Positions 1-9,000 of a stretch of DNA of 64,000 nucleotides are shown here, one piece after another. The first letter of the stretch is position 1, and the number at the start of each line of letters is the position of its first letter. Location: positions 144,701 to 208,700 of the forward strand of contig NZMW01000013.1 in NCBI GenBank assembly GCA_002694685.1, in the 5' to 3' direction. The notes under the pieces were generated by a model that did not search any database, had not been told where the DNA came from, and saw only the letters and a list, made by a program, of their open reading frames with translations. The DNA comes from Balneola sp. (GTDB lineage: Bacteria > Bacteroidota > Rhodothermia > Balneolales > Balneolaceae). The translations under genes were made by a program, and so were the position numbers.

Positions 1-106
1 CTTCTCCAATAAAAGTCTGTGTTGAATGAAGGTATCGTGCCACCGGGTTGTCGCAACCTTTCATCAATGTACCATATACAAAAAGCATGTTGGTTTCCTT
101 TTTCAT
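1..106 (-). CDS. gamma-glutamylcyclotransferase family protein (partial)
   Basis: The first 35 codons of a minus-strand gene lie here; the rest is beyond the left edge of the window. The start is the ATG at 104-106. The translation carries LFVYGTLMKG near its N-terminus, the signature of the gamma-glutamylcyclotransferase/AIG2-like fold, in which the YGTL loop binds the gamma-glutamyl substrate. Family members cleave gamma-glutamyl amides to release 5-oxoproline. The catalytic glutamate would be further downstream and cannot be seen. The gene starts 20 bases after the stop of the upstream cupin gene, so the two probably share a transcript. Substrate cannot be told from this fragment. Confidence 0.75.
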   Translation of the reverse strand, partial: MKKETNMLFVYGTLMKGCDNPVARYLHSTQTFIGE

Positions 107-126
107 AATGAAAGAAGGTACTCTGA

Positions 127-423
127 TTACCCTTGAGTTAGTAATACTAAAGCATCGTTAAGTGCGGCTACAGAGTGAGAAACTTCTGCAGGGATTTCAA
201 TTTCATCGAACTGCTTGAGACGGGTATCTTTCTTTCCCTGGTGATACATCACTTCACCTTCCAACACTAATAACTTGGTAGGGTGATGGGCTTTATGATC
301 CTCAAGTTTCATTCCCTTGTTAAAACCGAATACTAATACTTTAAAATGGTCTCCAATATGAAAGGACTTAGCAATAGGATGATTTGCCGTTTTTAACTGA
401 TCTTTAATGGAATCAATGGTCAT
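127..423 (-). CDS. small single-domain cupin protein
   Basis: A 98-residue protein filling one cupin barrel. The middle holds a motif-1-like stretch (HKAHHPTKLLVLEGEV) and a motif-2-like stretch (DEIEIPAEVSHSV), the usual two halves of the conserved cupin beta-barrel with His ligands for a metal. No signal peptide or membrane segment is present, so it should be cytosolic. Small stand-alone cupins bind sugars or small acids or act as isomerases or dioxygenases; nothing here tells which. It lies 20 bases upstream of the partial gamma-glutamylcyclotransferase gene and is probably co-transcribed with it. Confidence 0.75.
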   Translation of the reverse strand: MTIDSIKDQLKTANHPIAKSFHIGDHFKVLVFGFNKGMKLEDHKAHHPTKLLVLEGEVMYHQGKKDTRLKQFDEIEIPAEVSHSVAALNDALVLLTQG

Positions 424-566
424 AAATCGGTGGTTAAGTGAATTTGAACAAACATCTTACAAAAATGACTGCACTATTGCGAAATGTAGTCATTATTCAT
501 CTTCAGTTTAAATCTCAGGAGGGCTTCCTTATCTACTGATAGAGTTACACGGAAATCAGGATAAAC

Positions 567-1091
567 TCAGATTTTGTTGTCTCTGAGATCTTTATGGAGA
601 GAAGCTTCTTTTAGTTGTCGATTCTGAAGCAGGTAATCCAGATCGTTTCTGTTATCATACATCAACTGTTTATGGTAATAATTGATGTATTCACAGATAG
701 CAAAAAGATTAGCAAAGATTGCCCAGCCAAATAGATTGTCACCATTTAAGCTTTTACCCGAGATGTACCACTGAATCAATAGAATAATCGGGATTAAACC
801 TATGGCAACTCGATTATGCTTTTTAAAGGCCCGAAAACGGGATAAGATAGTTCGTTCAAAAATCGGTTTTTCATTCAGTGAAGAAAACTTCACCCACCAG
901 TAGTATGTGCCTTGAAATAAGATGTAGCACATCAGTATGAGACCATAGGACAGAAAGATGTAATCCCAAAAGCCGTAATGGAAATTGATAAAAAGTAAAA
1001 TCCCAAAAAACATCACCACATTCATTCCTTCAACCTGGAAAGTCCACTGAAGGCGTTTTAGTAGCTTCTTTTTTTGGGATCCTAAAGACAT
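567..1091 (-). CDS. hypothetical four-helix membrane protein
   Basis: A 174-residue protein that I do not recognise. Hydrophobic stretches lie at about residues 23-43, 45-67, 93-110 and 118-137, so an inner-membrane protein with about four helices is likely. The N-terminus (MSLGSQKKKLLKRL) and C-terminus are polar and charged, with several Lys/Arg flanking the helices. No catalytic motif is visible. It sits 32 bases downstream of the amidohydrolase gene on the same strand, so it may be co-transcribed with it, but that gives no functional hint. The coding call rests on ORF length, membrane pattern and a good ATG. Confidence 0.7.
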   Translation of the reverse strand: MSLGSQKKKLLKRLQWTFQVEGMNVVMFFGILLFINFHYGFWDYIFLSYGLILMCYILFQGTYYWWVKFSSLNEKPIFERTILSRFRAFKKHNRVAIGLIPIILLIQWYISGKSLNGDNLFGWAIFANLFAICEYINYYHKQLMYDNRNDLDYLLQNRQLKEASLHKDLRDNKI

Positions 1092-1123
1092 AGAAAAAAT
1101 AAAGGCTGCATAGTGAATTTATT

Positions 1124-2407
1124 TTATTTATAAATCACACCATCTTTCATAACAAAAGAAACTCGTTCGAGTGTTGTTACATCTTCTAATGGATTATCAT
1201 CAGTTGCTATGATGTCAGCTAATTTTCCAGCTTCGATAGAACCAATTTGATCCTGCATTCCTAAAACGGTAGCTCCGGTCATAGTTGCACTTTTGATCGC
1301 TTCCATGGTGGGCATTCCAACTTCAGTCATGTATTGGAATTCTTTACCGTTTAGTCCGTGAGGAAATACTCCGGCATCGGTTCCAAATGCAATATTAACG
1401 CCTCTTTTGTAGGCCTCAGCAAATGTATTTTGGATCATAGGCCCAATCTCCAGTGCTTTAGGTACAACCAGTTCAGGATAATATCCATCAATTTGAGCTT
1501 TTTCTGCTACCCATTTTCCTGCTGAAATGGTAGGCACGTAATAAGTTCCCTTTTCAATCATAAGGTCCATGACTTCAGGAGTCATCTTTGTGCCGTGTTC
1601 TATGGTGAGCACTCCTGCTTCAACGGCACGTTTCATTCCCTCAGCGCCATGGGCATGAGCTGCCACGTGCATGCCGTATTCATTGGCTGTCTCAACAATG
1701 GCATTTAATTCATCCATAAAAAACTGTGGGGCATCACCGGATTTTGCAACACTTAATACTCCGCCCGTAGCCGTAATTTTGATATGATCGGCACCGTTCT
1801 TGTATCGTTGACGTACCGCTTCTCGTGCTTCAGCAACACCGTTTAATACACCATCAACAGGCTCCGGGCTTCCCATCAAATCTTCTTTCCAGCCATTAGT
1901 CGGATCGGCATGACCGCCGGTAGTAGCCAGTGATTTACCAACGGTGATAATTCTTGGTCCAACCACATATCCGCCTTTAATAGCATCTCTGAGCGAGATA
2001 TTAACTCCGGAACCTCCCAATTCCCGAACAGTTGTGAAACCAGCCATCAATGTTCGCTTCGAAAATAGAACTGAGCGATAGGCTTTATCGGCATCGTTAA
2101 AAGTGAAAGGCTCCAAATATTTAGCCGCATTTGTTTCACTTTCCAGGTGGACGTGTAAATCAATTAAACCGGGAAGAACCGTTTTTGATTTAAGATCTAT
2201 AATTTCATCTCCGTCTCTTCCATTTATATAACCGTTTTGGATACCGGTTATCTCATTTCCTTCAACGATGATACTTACCTCACTGCGCGGATTATCAGAG
2301 ATACCATCAATCAAAGTCCCTGCATGAATTATAGTCCGTTGTGCATGAGCAGAAAAAGATGTGAAAATCAGAATGATAAAGGAAAAGAAAAGTGTTTTGA
2401 TGTCCAT
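1124..2407 (-). CDS. exported amidohydrolase (imidazolonepropionase/Xaa-Pro dipeptidase-like)
   Basis: A metal-dependent amidohydrolase of the group that includes imidazolonepropionase-like and prolidase-like enzymes. I place the start at the ATG at 2405-2407 because it begins a clean signal peptide ending SFSAHAQ; the reading frame also opens 33 bases upstream at a TTG. Counting from this ATG, the metal site is complete: HVH at about residues 85-87, a carboxylatable Lys at about 210 (HIKITATGG), HAHG at 251-253, IEHG at 271 and the catalytic Asp in FGTDAG at about 344. It should act in the periplasm or outside the cell on peptides or cyclic amides. The substrate cannot be read from sequence. 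It is divergent from the exchanger gene at 2577. Confidence 0.85.
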   Translation of the reverse strand: MDIKTLFFSFIILIFTSFSAHAQRTIIHAGTLIDGISDNPRSEVSIIVEGNEITGIQNGYINGRDGDEIIDLKSKTVLPGLIDLHVHLESETNAAKYLEPFTFNDADKAYRSVLFSKRTLMAGFTTVRELGGSGVNISLRDAIKGGYVVGPRIITVGKSLATTGGHADPTNGWKEDLMGSPEPVDGVLNGVAEAREAVRQRYKNGADHIKITATGGVLSVAKSGDAPQFFMDELNAIVETANEYGMHVAAHAHGAEGMKRAVEAGVLTIEHGTKMTPEVMDLMIEKGTYYVPTISAGKWVAEKAQIDGYYPELVVPKALEIGPMIQNTFAEAYKRGVNIAFGTDAGVFPHGLNGKEFQYMTEVGMPTMEAIKSATMTGATVLGMQDQIGSIEAGKLADIIATDDNPLEDVTTLERVSFVMKDGVIYK

Positions 2408-2576
2408 GATAACTTTGATTGGTTCTTTGATTTGGCGCAATATAGGTAAATGAAGTCAAATAAAAGTGAGTCTCCGGACTTGTTAAGTATGGAAAATATT
2501 GGAGCTTCTTTATTCACTTTAGAGCTTTTTTTATGGTAATTTTGAAGTCTTTTTAATATCCACAAACAGAGGATTA

Positions 2577-3650
2577 ATGACGGTCTTATTATTCATCATT
2601 GGCTTGGTAACCTTGATTGGCGGGGCTGAGCTGTTTCTCAAGTCAGTAGATAAGTTTGGGCTTGCCTGGAGTGTTTCTCCCGTTGTTATGGGATTGACGG
2701 TTGTGGCATTTGCAACCGGCGCCCCGGAACTTGCCATCAGTTTGCAAGCGGCGGCAGATGGAAGGCCGGATCTTGTTTTGGGTAATATTCTGGGAAGTAA
2801 TATTGCGAACATTCTCCTTATTCTCGGTATTGCTGGGCTTGTGAAGCCGCTTAGGATAACCAATCGGATTATTAAAATTGATGTTCCGGTTGTGATAGGG
2901 ACGAGTGCATTGCTTTATGTTTTGGCTATGGATGGCCTGCTTACCTTAACCGATGGATTGATCATATTCGGTGGTCTTATTGCCTATTCGGTTTTTATGT
3001 ATACACAGATCAAGAAAGATCGTGATGCTAATAAAAAGAAGTCAGCTGATGAAAAACCAAAGCTTGATGAACCCCTGACAACTTTATTTTACGGCAAATA
3101 TATATTTCTTCTTTTAGGTGGGTTAGTATTAATTGTGATGGGATCTCGCTGGATGGTAGAAGCGGCCGTTGAAATAGCTGATATTTTGGGCATCTCAGAA
3201 TTAATTATTGGACTGACTATTGTTTCTATAGGAACCTCACTGCCTGAAGTTGCCACTTCACTTTCAGCAGTAAGAAAAGGAGATTCAGACACAGCGGTTG
3301 CCAATGTGATGGGAAGTAATCTTTATAATATTCTGCTCACTTTAAGTCTGACCATCATTGTAGCACCGGGGGCTTTAACCGTTTCTCCCGATGCCCTAAA
3401 CCTTGATATGCCATTCATGATCATTGTTGCATGCACATGTTTGCCTCTATTTTGGCCGGCCAAAGAATTGACCAGACCCGTAGCGAGCGGATTCCTGTTA
3501 TACTATGCGTTGTACATGGCCTACCTAATTCTAATATCTATAGGGCATCCTTTTCAGGAGACAATGGAGTGGGGGATGCTATGGATTGTAATTCCGATAA
3601 CGGTGGTCTTAGCCACTGTTAAATTTATTGGGCACCTTAGAAACCGATAA
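2577..3650 (+). CDS. calcium/sodium antiporter (CaCA family, YrbG-like)
   Basis: A 357-residue inner-membrane cation exchanger. Both alpha repeats that form the ion path are visible: GAPELAIS with GSNIANILL at residues 48-81, and GTSLPEVATS with GSNLYNILL at about 219-256. The two halves are inverted copies, with about ten helices in total and a charged cytosolic loop near residues 145-165 (rich in Lys, Asp and Glu). Family members exchange Na+ or H+ for Ca2+. The ATG follows a modest purine-rich stretch (CAGAGGATTA). Transcription is divergent from the amidohydrolase. A short hairpin with a T-run overlaps the stop codon and probably ends the transcript. Confidence 0.92.
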   Translation: MTVLLFIIGLVTLIGGAELFLKSVDKFGLAWSVSPVVMGLTVVAFATGAPELAISLQAAADGRPDLVLGNILGSNIANILLILGIAGLVKPLRITNRIIKIDVPVVIGTSALLYVLAMDGLLTLTDGLIIFGGLIAYSVFMYTQIKKDRDANKKKSADEKPKLDEPLTTLFYGKYIFLLLGGLVLIVMGSRWMVEAAVEIADILGISELIIGLTIVSIGTSLPEVATSLSAVRKGDSDTAVANVMGSNLYNILLTLSLTIIVAPGALTVSPDALNLDMPFMIIVACTCLPLFWPAKELTRPVASGFLLYYALYMAYLILISIGHPFQETMEWGMLWIVIPITVVLATVKFIGHLRNR

Positions 3651-3663
3651 GGTTTTTCTTTTA
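3634..3663 (+). terminator. probable terminator of the exchanger gene
   Basis: The six-base arms ACCTTA (3634-3639) and TAAGGT (3648-3653) form a hairpin followed by TTTTCTTTT. The stem overlaps the last codons and the stop of the exchanger gene. The stem is short, so termination may be weak. Confidence 0.5.
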
Positions 3664-3690
3664 GTCGCTAAGTAACTGTAACGTTTACTG

Positions 3691-3720
3691 TTGCTATTTA
3701 AGATCCGATTGTTATATTCG
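3691..3720 (+). promoter_or_regulatory. candidate Bacteroidota-type promoter before the Asp-box lipoprotein
   Basis: TTG at 3691-3693 and TATATTCG at 3713-3720 resemble the -33 (TTTG) and -7 (TAnnTTTG) elements described for Bacteroidota, 19 bases apart, and end 25 bases before the ATG at 3746. One base of the -7 element deviates. This is a pattern match only. Confidence 0.3.
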
Positions 3721-3745
3721 TGTAGAGAGTAATGATTCGGGTACT

Positions 3746-4831
3746 ATGAAAAAGCTCCTTCCAATATTATTTACATCCACATTTCTACTGATTGGCTGCG
3801 ATTTATTTGACAGCGCTAGCTCATCTAAAAAGAAAGAAATAGAACCCTTTTTCTGGGGTAGCGAGAAGTCATTTCCGGATTTAGCTCCAAGAATTTGGGT
3901 GTCTCCCAACGATCATATCTTCGCAGGGGGCGATTCTGCTTGGTTTTTATCAACAGATTATGGAGAAACGTTTTCCGAATTTGATGTACCTGATGAGGTT
4001 CTGAGTTTTGCCGTTAAGAAATATGGGCAAACGTATTATGGGAAAGGGCAGGTACTTTCTGATTTTTACATTATCGCAGGTGATACACTGGATCGGCCTT
4101 TTTTTGGTGGCGCTTTTAATCTTTACACTTCAAAAGATGGGAATAATTGGGCGAAAATTTCAGGTCCTTTTCAGATGTTTGACTTCATAAAGCATCAGGA
4201 CTTAATGTATGTTGGAGAGCAAAATGGAGTAGTAGTACACAACTTAAGTACAGGAGAAGAATATGCTGCTGAGTTCCAATTTGATGGTGAGAATAGTCTT
4301 TATGTTCAAGAGCTGAAAGTAAACAGTAAGGGGGCAATATTTGCGGGGACTTTAGATGCTATTTACAGATCAAAAGATCAGGGGCGGTCGTGGGAATTAG
4401 TTACAGAAGAGATTTCTGAACGCTTTTACTGGGTAGAAAAAATCATCATTGAAGATGAAGTAATGTATGGTGTTGGCTCGAAAATATTGAAGTCCACCGA
4501 TTCTGGGGAGAACTGGACCATTTCAGACTATACAATGGAAAACTATGAAGAAGGGGAAATTGAACAACTGTTTATAACTGATTTTGATATATCTGCAGAT
4601 GGATATAAATATACCATTAATTACTTAGGCTTCTTTATAAATAGTGAAAAACAGGATAACCTGTTTAAGTTTTATGGTCCCGAAAAATATGAACGTTTCT
4701 CTGAAGACCTTCCAATGAACTACAGTGAAGTGCATTCTTTTAGGAATGGAGGAGTACTGATATTAAGCACCAGCAATTACTTTTATCGGGTTGGAACCAG
4801 GAATAGTGATTCAAAGTACTGGATACAGTGA
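3746..4831 (+). CDS. lipoprotein with Asp-box (BNR) beta-propeller
   Basis: A 361-residue lipoprotein with signal peptide and lipobox LIGC (Cys18). The mature part carries repeated Asp-box motifs, the S-x-D-x-G-x-x-W/F turn of sialidase-like and Ycf48-like beta-propellers: STDYGETF, SKDGNNW, SKDQGRSW and STDSGENW are visible at roughly 50-60 residue spacing. Such proteins are usually scaffolds or binding proteins in the envelope; Asp-boxes are structural and do not imply sialidase activity, and I see no sialidase catalytic set. The gene stands alone, convergent with the hexosaminidase at 4853. The ligand is unknown. Confidence 0.8.
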   Translation: MKKLLPILFTSTFLLIGCDLFDSASSSKKKEIEPFFWGSEKSFPDLAPRIWVSPNDHIFAGGDSAWFLSTDYGETFSEFDVPDEVLSFAVKKYGQTYYGKGQVLSDFYIIAGDTLDRPFFGGAFNLYTSKDGNNWAKISGPFQMFDFIKHQDLMYVGEQNGVVVHNLSTGEEYAAEFQFDGENSLYVQELKVNSKGAIFAGTLDAIYRSKDQGRSWELVTEEISERFYWVEKIIIEDEVMYGVGSKILKSTDSGENWTISDYTMENYEEGEIEQLFITDFDISADGYKYTINYLGFFINSEKQDNLFKFYGPEKYERFSEDLPMNYSEVHSFRNGGVLILSTSNYFYRVGTRNSDSKYWIQ

Positions 4832-4852
4832 TTTTTTCTTATCAATACTTTA

Positions 4853-6508
4853 TTACTCTTTCTCCATTTGATAATGCTTCGCATAATTCACATCTAAAAT
4901 ATCGAGCCGGTTGAAGTGTGTTTGAAGTCGTTCTAAGAAATCTTCCCAGTCTTTATTCTCAACCGAAGACCACACCACTTCCGCCAGCGCAGTAGCTCTT
5001 GGGTAAGCCATATATTCTACTTTTTTGCCGGAATGAAGGTATTCTGACCACACATTTCCCTGAGATCCCAGAATGTATTTTGCTTCTTCAGGAGTGAGTT
5101 CCTCAGGAATTGGTTCATAATTGTAAACATCCTCCAGAGTAGTCATGCCGCCAATAGATATCGGTTCATCTGCCGTTGGTTCAGCTTGAAAATGGTCGAA
5201 GTAGTTGGTGCCATTGGGTGTCATGATAACATCGTGCTGAATTTTTGCAGCCTGAATGCCACCAGCTTCGCCTCGCCAGCTCATAACGGTAGCTTGAGGC
5301 GCAAGTCCGCCTTCCATGATTTCATCCCAGCCAATAATCTGCCGGCCGTTTTCATTTAGAAATTTCTCTATCCGTTCGATGAAGTAACTCTGTAATTCAT
5401 GTTCATCTTTCAGCCCTTCCCGTTTGATTACTTCCTGAGCAATCTCACTTTCTTCCCATTGTTTCTTAGGAGCTTCATCACCGCCAATGTGGATATACTT
5501 GCTTGGGAAAAGCTCCATGACTTCCACTAGCACATCTTCGAGGAAATCAAAGGTTTCCTCTTTAGGACAATAGATATCCTCAAAAACTCCCCAGGTAGAT
5601 GTAACATGATATTCCTTGTCAAAGCAGCCAAACTCTGGGTAAGCCGCCAAAGCTGCACTTGAGTGACCCGGCATCTCAACCTCAGGTATAATCGTGATAT
5701 GTCTTTTCTGTGCATAAGCTACAACTTGTTTGATCTCCTCTTGGGTGTAGAAGCCGCCGTGACGAACGTTGTCATACACTCCGGATCCGTAGTTGCCAAT
5801 CAGGGTTGAGTCGCGCCAGGCTCCAATTTCGGTGAGCTTAGGGTACTTCTTGATTTCAATGCGCCAGCCCTGATCTTCTGTGAGATGCCAGTGAAAGCGA
5901 TTCATTTTATGCATAGCCAGCAGATCGATGTATTTCTTTACGAACTCAACCGGAAAGAAATGGCGAGCAACGTCCAGATGCATGCCACGGTATTCAAATC
6001 GAGGATAGTCGGTGATCTCTACAGCCGGAATATTCCACTCCGTATTAACCGGCGCCATCGATGGTTTTTGGTATTCAATTTCGACCGGTAGCAGCTGGCG
6101 AAGGGTTTGGATTCCGTAGAAAAGTCCGGCAGTGGTTGGGGCAGAGATGGTAACTAAATCTTCATCCACAGAAAGTTGATACCCTTCCTCATTCTGAATA
6201 CCCGATTCAGAATTTAAATGAAGGTAGATTCCGGAATCGGGAGCAGATGTACCCGAAACGATGTGATGCTTAATCCAGGTGGCCGAGAAGAGTAAATCGG
6301 AGAGATATCCTCCAAGGGATTCCATCTCCTCAGATGATTCAGATAGAATGATATCCGAACTTCGGGTCAGCTCAAAATGACCTCCACCCTGAACCATAGA
6401 AACCGGTTTTGGGATCACTGTTTGGGCCTTCACTTCAAAAGTAGAAAAAAGAATAATCAGGCTGAGTGTAAACAGAGAAAGAGCAGAGTATTGAATTCGG
6501 TGGGTCAT
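4853..6508 (-). CDS. exported beta-N-acetylhexosaminidase (GH20)
   Basis: A GH20 glycoside hydrolase of about 551 residues that removes terminal GlcNAc or GalNAc from chitin oligomers or glycans. I start at the ATG at 6506-6508; a TTG nine bases upstream is also in frame. A signal peptide (ending EVKAQ) is followed by the GH20 N-terminal domain (about 30-150) and the catalytic barrel. The catalytic pair is Asp344-Glu345 in HIGGDEAPKKQW. Other barrel motifs are FHWHLTEDQGWR and EVEMPGHS, with MSWRGE further on. The length fits the family. It lies between two propeller lipoproteins on the other strand, so the neighbourhood gives no substrate clue. Periplasmic or surface location is expected. 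Confidence 0.93.
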   Translation of the reverse strand: MTHRIQYSALSLFTLSLIILFSTFEVKAQTVIPKPVSMVQGGGHFELTRSSDIILSESSEEMESLGGYLSDLLFSATWIKHHIVSGTSAPDSGIYLHLNSESGIQNEEGYQLSVDEDLVTISAPTTAGLFYGIQTLRQLLPVEIEYQKPSMAPVNTEWNIPAVEITDYPRFEYRGMHLDVARHFFPVEFVKKYIDLLAMHKMNRFHWHLTEDQGWRIEIKKYPKLTEIGAWRDSTLIGNYGSGVYDNVRHGGFYTQEEIKQVVAYAQKRHITIIPEVEMPGHSSAALAAYPEFGCFDKEYHVTSTWGVFEDIYCPKEETFDFLEDVLVEVMELFPSKYIHIGGDEAPKKQWEESEIAQEVIKREGLKDEHELQSYFIERIEKFLNENGRQIIGWDEIMEGGLAPQATVMSWRGEAGGIQAAKIQHDVIMTPNGTNYFDHFQAEPTADEPISIGGMTTLEDVYNYEPIPEELTPEEAKYILGSQGNVWSEYLHSGKKVEYMAYPRATALAEVVWSSVENKDWEDFLERLQTHFNRLDILDVNYAKHYQMEKE

Positions 6509-6622
6509 TTTAGACAATTCAGTTCAATTTTGAATCTAAAATAGCATTTCTCTTTAATTATAAGTACTCTAATTTATCTATTCTTAAGTGCTTTAATTAC
6601 AAACAGTAGATGTCTATTTAAG

Positions 6623-7735
6623 ATGAATTACTCTTCCTTACAAAAGTTATTGATAATAGTATTAGCCGGGGCTATATCAATCTCTTGCAGCAACGATAGT
6701 GAGATAAACCAAAACATGTTGAATGACATCGTTTCATTCACACCTAATGAGATAAGAAGTTTTGATCATATTGAGGGTAATTACTTTAGTCATTTAGGAT
6801 ATGAGAGTAAAGTATTGGAAAACGGGAATATCGTTTTTGCTGATCGGCAATTATCTAATATTTTTGTTATTAGTCCTGAAGGTGAGCTTCGAAAACTAGT
6901 AAGACAAGGGAGAGGACCAGGAGAAATATTGGATGCTTACAGTTTTACGGTAAATAGTGAAGGTCATTTGTTTACTTATGATCAAGACAATAATAAGCTG
7001 TTAGAATTTGATGATGAGTTTGAATTTTTTGAAAGCTACTTTCCCCAAGAGTATGGTAGCAGCACCGTTTCTTATGCTTATGAAGTCGGGAAAGGAAATT
7101 TTGTTTTTGAGTTGCATTCCTTTGAGTATCTCAATAATCCGGACAAAACAAAAGAGAAGGTTTTTGTTCAATATGATGACAATAAGGAGGAATTTGGTAA
7201 GGAATGGTCTGTTGCTGATAAACCATATGCGATTCTGAGAATAGCTGGAAGAGTTGTAGGTGCTGGAAACGTTCCATTTGCCTTCGATCAGCTTACCTAT
7301 CCAAATGCGAATAATAATTCCATTTTTATATTCAATACAGATTCACCGTTTATAGCGGAAATTGATGCAAATTATGACACCCTAAATACTATACCAGTAA
7401 ACTTGCCTATTGAGAAAGTAAACTCTGCTGAACGAGATTCTATTGAGCAGGAAAATAGGAAAGAGCAATGGGATACCATGGAGGATATGATTCCAGAGAC
7501 TAAAACTCAGGCTGACAAAATGCTTTACCACGACGGGAAATTCTGGTTAAAGTCGAACCTGCGGGGAAATTACCAAAAGTGGTTTGTAGTAAATATGGAT
7601 GGACAGATTCTAAGAGCTGTTAACCTTCCCAAAGAAAGTATCTTAATGCACGTATCTGATGAGCATCTTGGTGTGCGAATGGATGATGTAACTTTTGCGC
7701 TATATGAAAATCCAATCAGTGAGGTGCAAAATTAG
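6623..7735 (+). CDS. 6-bladed beta-propeller lipoprotein
   Basis: A 370-residue lipoprotein: signal peptide with a Cys at about residue 22 (SISCSND), then an NHL-like propeller. Phrases such as VRQGRGPGEILDAYSF and LFTYDQDNNKLLEFD are typical of the 6-bladed beta-propeller family (formerly DUF5128) that is abundant in Bacteroidota and relatives, often in glycan or peptide uptake contexts. No catalytic residues are seen; a binding or scaffold role on the periplasmic or surface side is likely. It lies divergent from the hexosaminidase with about 115 bases between them, so shared control of the two is possible but not shown. Confidence 0.8.
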   Translation: MNYSSLQKLLIIVLAGAISISCSNDSEINQNMLNDIVSFTPNEIRSFDHIEGNYFSHLGYESKVLENGNIVFADRQLSNIFVISPEGELRKLVRQGRGPGEILDAYSFTVNSEGHLFTYDQDNNKLLEFDDEFEFFESYFPQEYGSSTVSYAYEVGKGNFVFELHSFEYLNNPDKTKEKVFVQYDDNKEEFGKEWSVADKPYAILRIAGRVVGAGNVPFAFDQLTYPNANNNSIFIFNTDSPFIAEIDANYDTLNTIPVNLPIEKVNSAERDSIEQENRKEQWDTMEDMIPETKTQADKMLYHDGKFWLKSNLRGNYQKWFVVNMDGQILRAVNLPKESILMHVSDEHLGVRMDDVTFALYENPISEVQN

Positions 7736-7791
7736 CAGTACTTTGAAGTACTATGTGCTTTTTCTAAAATCATAAAGATTAATCCGTTCAA

Positions 7792-7853
7792 CTTGAGATC
7801 CCTCGTGTTTGATAATTGATTCCTCGAAAAGAATCCCAGGCACTCGGGATGAC
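7792..7853. repeat. half-copy of a dispersed inverted-repeat element
   Basis: This stretch runs from TTGAGATCCCTCGTGTTT to CACTCGGGATGAC. It matches the right half of the larger inverted-repeat elements at 34431-34575 and 36596-36740 in order and spacing. It is followed at 7882-7913 by short tandem units of GGTCATT. No left half is present. Confidence 0.6.
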
Positions 7854-7881
7854 AAATCAAGACGTACAATCGTCAACCGTC

Positions 7882-7913
7882 ACTGGTCATTGGTCATTAG
7901 TCATTGGTCATTG
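7882..7913. repeat. short tandem repeat of TGGTCATT/TAGTCATT
   Basis: Four consecutive imperfect units (GGTCATT, GGTCATT, AGTCATT, GGTCATT) lie just downstream of the glycosylase gene. A related inverted stretch (ACCAATGACCAATA) occurs near 45187. No function is evident. Confidence 0.6.
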
Positions 7914-7934
7914 AAACTTGGGATTTAAGAAACA

Positions 7935-8882
7935 TTACTTCTTCGCCTGCTCTTCCTTTTCTTTCAGGATATAATTGGCATATAGAAATTCAAGCGCTGC
8001 AGACTCATAGCCTTTCCAGTTTTGAATCAGCTCCTGAAATCGTTCTTCAGATGTATTGTGAGGATCTTCTCCGTAGCTCCAGATGATCCAGCGTCGCAAT
8101 CCTTTCTCTTCTCCGCTTTTTTTGTTGGAAGGGAAAACGGCGTCTGTTCGTCCGCGCATCATCATCAAATCCTGTCCGGAAGTGGGACCGATGCCTTTAA
8201 TACTGGTGATTTTGTCGTAGAACTCTTGAGGCTCACAATTCATCAAGTGGTCCATATCGACTTCACCCGCTACAATATCGTTTGCCAATCCAACCAGATA
8301 CTGCCCTTTTCTTAGAGTAGGACCCATTTTACGGATCTGGGCAGGGTCAGCCTTCATCAGCTGATGGGGGCGAGGCCAGGCGGGTAAAGATTTCTTACCC
8401 AAGGTAAGTGCGGTTCCGTAGCCTTCCCGGATTTTGAACATCATCTTTTTAGCGGTCGGCTTGTGATTCATCTGCATCTGTACAATGCGATATAGAATAT
8501 CCTCAAACAAATTAGCGCGGGTCATTCGCTTAAGTCCGTAGAGGTCTGTTAGCTTATCCCCCAAAACAGGGTCTTTCTCAGCTTTGTCATAAAGTGGACG
8601 CAAATCCATGTCGGTGCCAAAAATTTTTGCCAGACTTTCATTGGCTAATCCGATTTCTTCTTTGGAAAGCGACTCCGGGGATTCAATATGAAATTCCGGA
8701 TTCTCAGGGTCGCCATTAAAGAAAATAGTAACGATGATATCAGTATCTCCAACTGGAATAGGGCGCGTAAATCCTTCCTCAAAAACTTTTTCCGGCTCAT
8801 GTTCATGATCGAAATATGATTCGATATCCAGGCAAAGAAACCAGTCGTGAGGAGGGATGGATTTGAGGGTCCAGGAGCTCAT
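7935..8882 (-). CDS. HhH-GPD DNA glycosylase-like protein (AlkA-related, atypical active site)
   Basis: A 315-residue cytosolic protein with the layout of AlkA/OGG1-type base excision glycosylases: an N-terminal beta domain (about 1-100), then a helical HhH-GPD core. The hairpin is visible as ITSIKGIGPTSG near residues 222-234. It is followed by GRTDAVFPSNKKSG, where AlkA-type enzymes carry the catalytic Asp in an LPDD-like motif; here that position reads Ser-Asn-Lys. The protein may therefore be a weak or non-cleaving binder, or use another acidic residue. The fold assignment is firmer than the activity. It is a single gene on the minus strand, flanked by short repeats. Confidence 0.65.
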   Translation of the reverse strand: MSSWTLKSIPPHDWFLCLDIESYFDHEHEPEKVFEEGFTRPIPVGDTDIIVTIFFNGDPENPEFHIESPESLSKEEIGLANESLAKIFGTDMDLRPLYDKAEKDPVLGDKLTDLYGLKRMTRANLFEDILYRIVQMQMNHKPTAKKMMFKIREGYGTALTLGKKSLPAWPRPHQLMKADPAQIRKMGPTLRKGQYLVGLANDIVAGEVDMDHLMNCEPQEFYDKITSIKGIGPTSGQDLMMMRGRTDAVFPSNKKSGEEKGLRRWIIWSYGEDPHNTSEERFQELIQNWKGYESAALEFLYANYILKEKEEQAKK

Positions 8883-8946
8883 GGTAAAATATTAGTTTGA
8901 AGGTATGTGATACTAAGAATCAACGAAAAGGATGAATCGTTTCAAA

Positions 8947-8978
8947 ATAAAAAAGGCCACTGAAAATCAGCAGCCTTT
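8947..8978 (-). terminator. rho-independent terminator of RND pump 1 operon
   Basis: On the minus strand the hairpin AAAGGC...GCCTTT encloses an inner stem CTGATTTTCAG and is followed by a run of T. It lies 23 bases beyond the permease stop. Confidence 0.85.
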
Positions 8979-9000
8979 ATAATATTGAGAGTCTTAACTG

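Noticed and set aside
3746..4831. Sialidase activity from the Asp-box repeats
   Set aside because: Asp-boxes are structural; the Arg triad, Tyr and Glu needed for sialidase activity are not visible.
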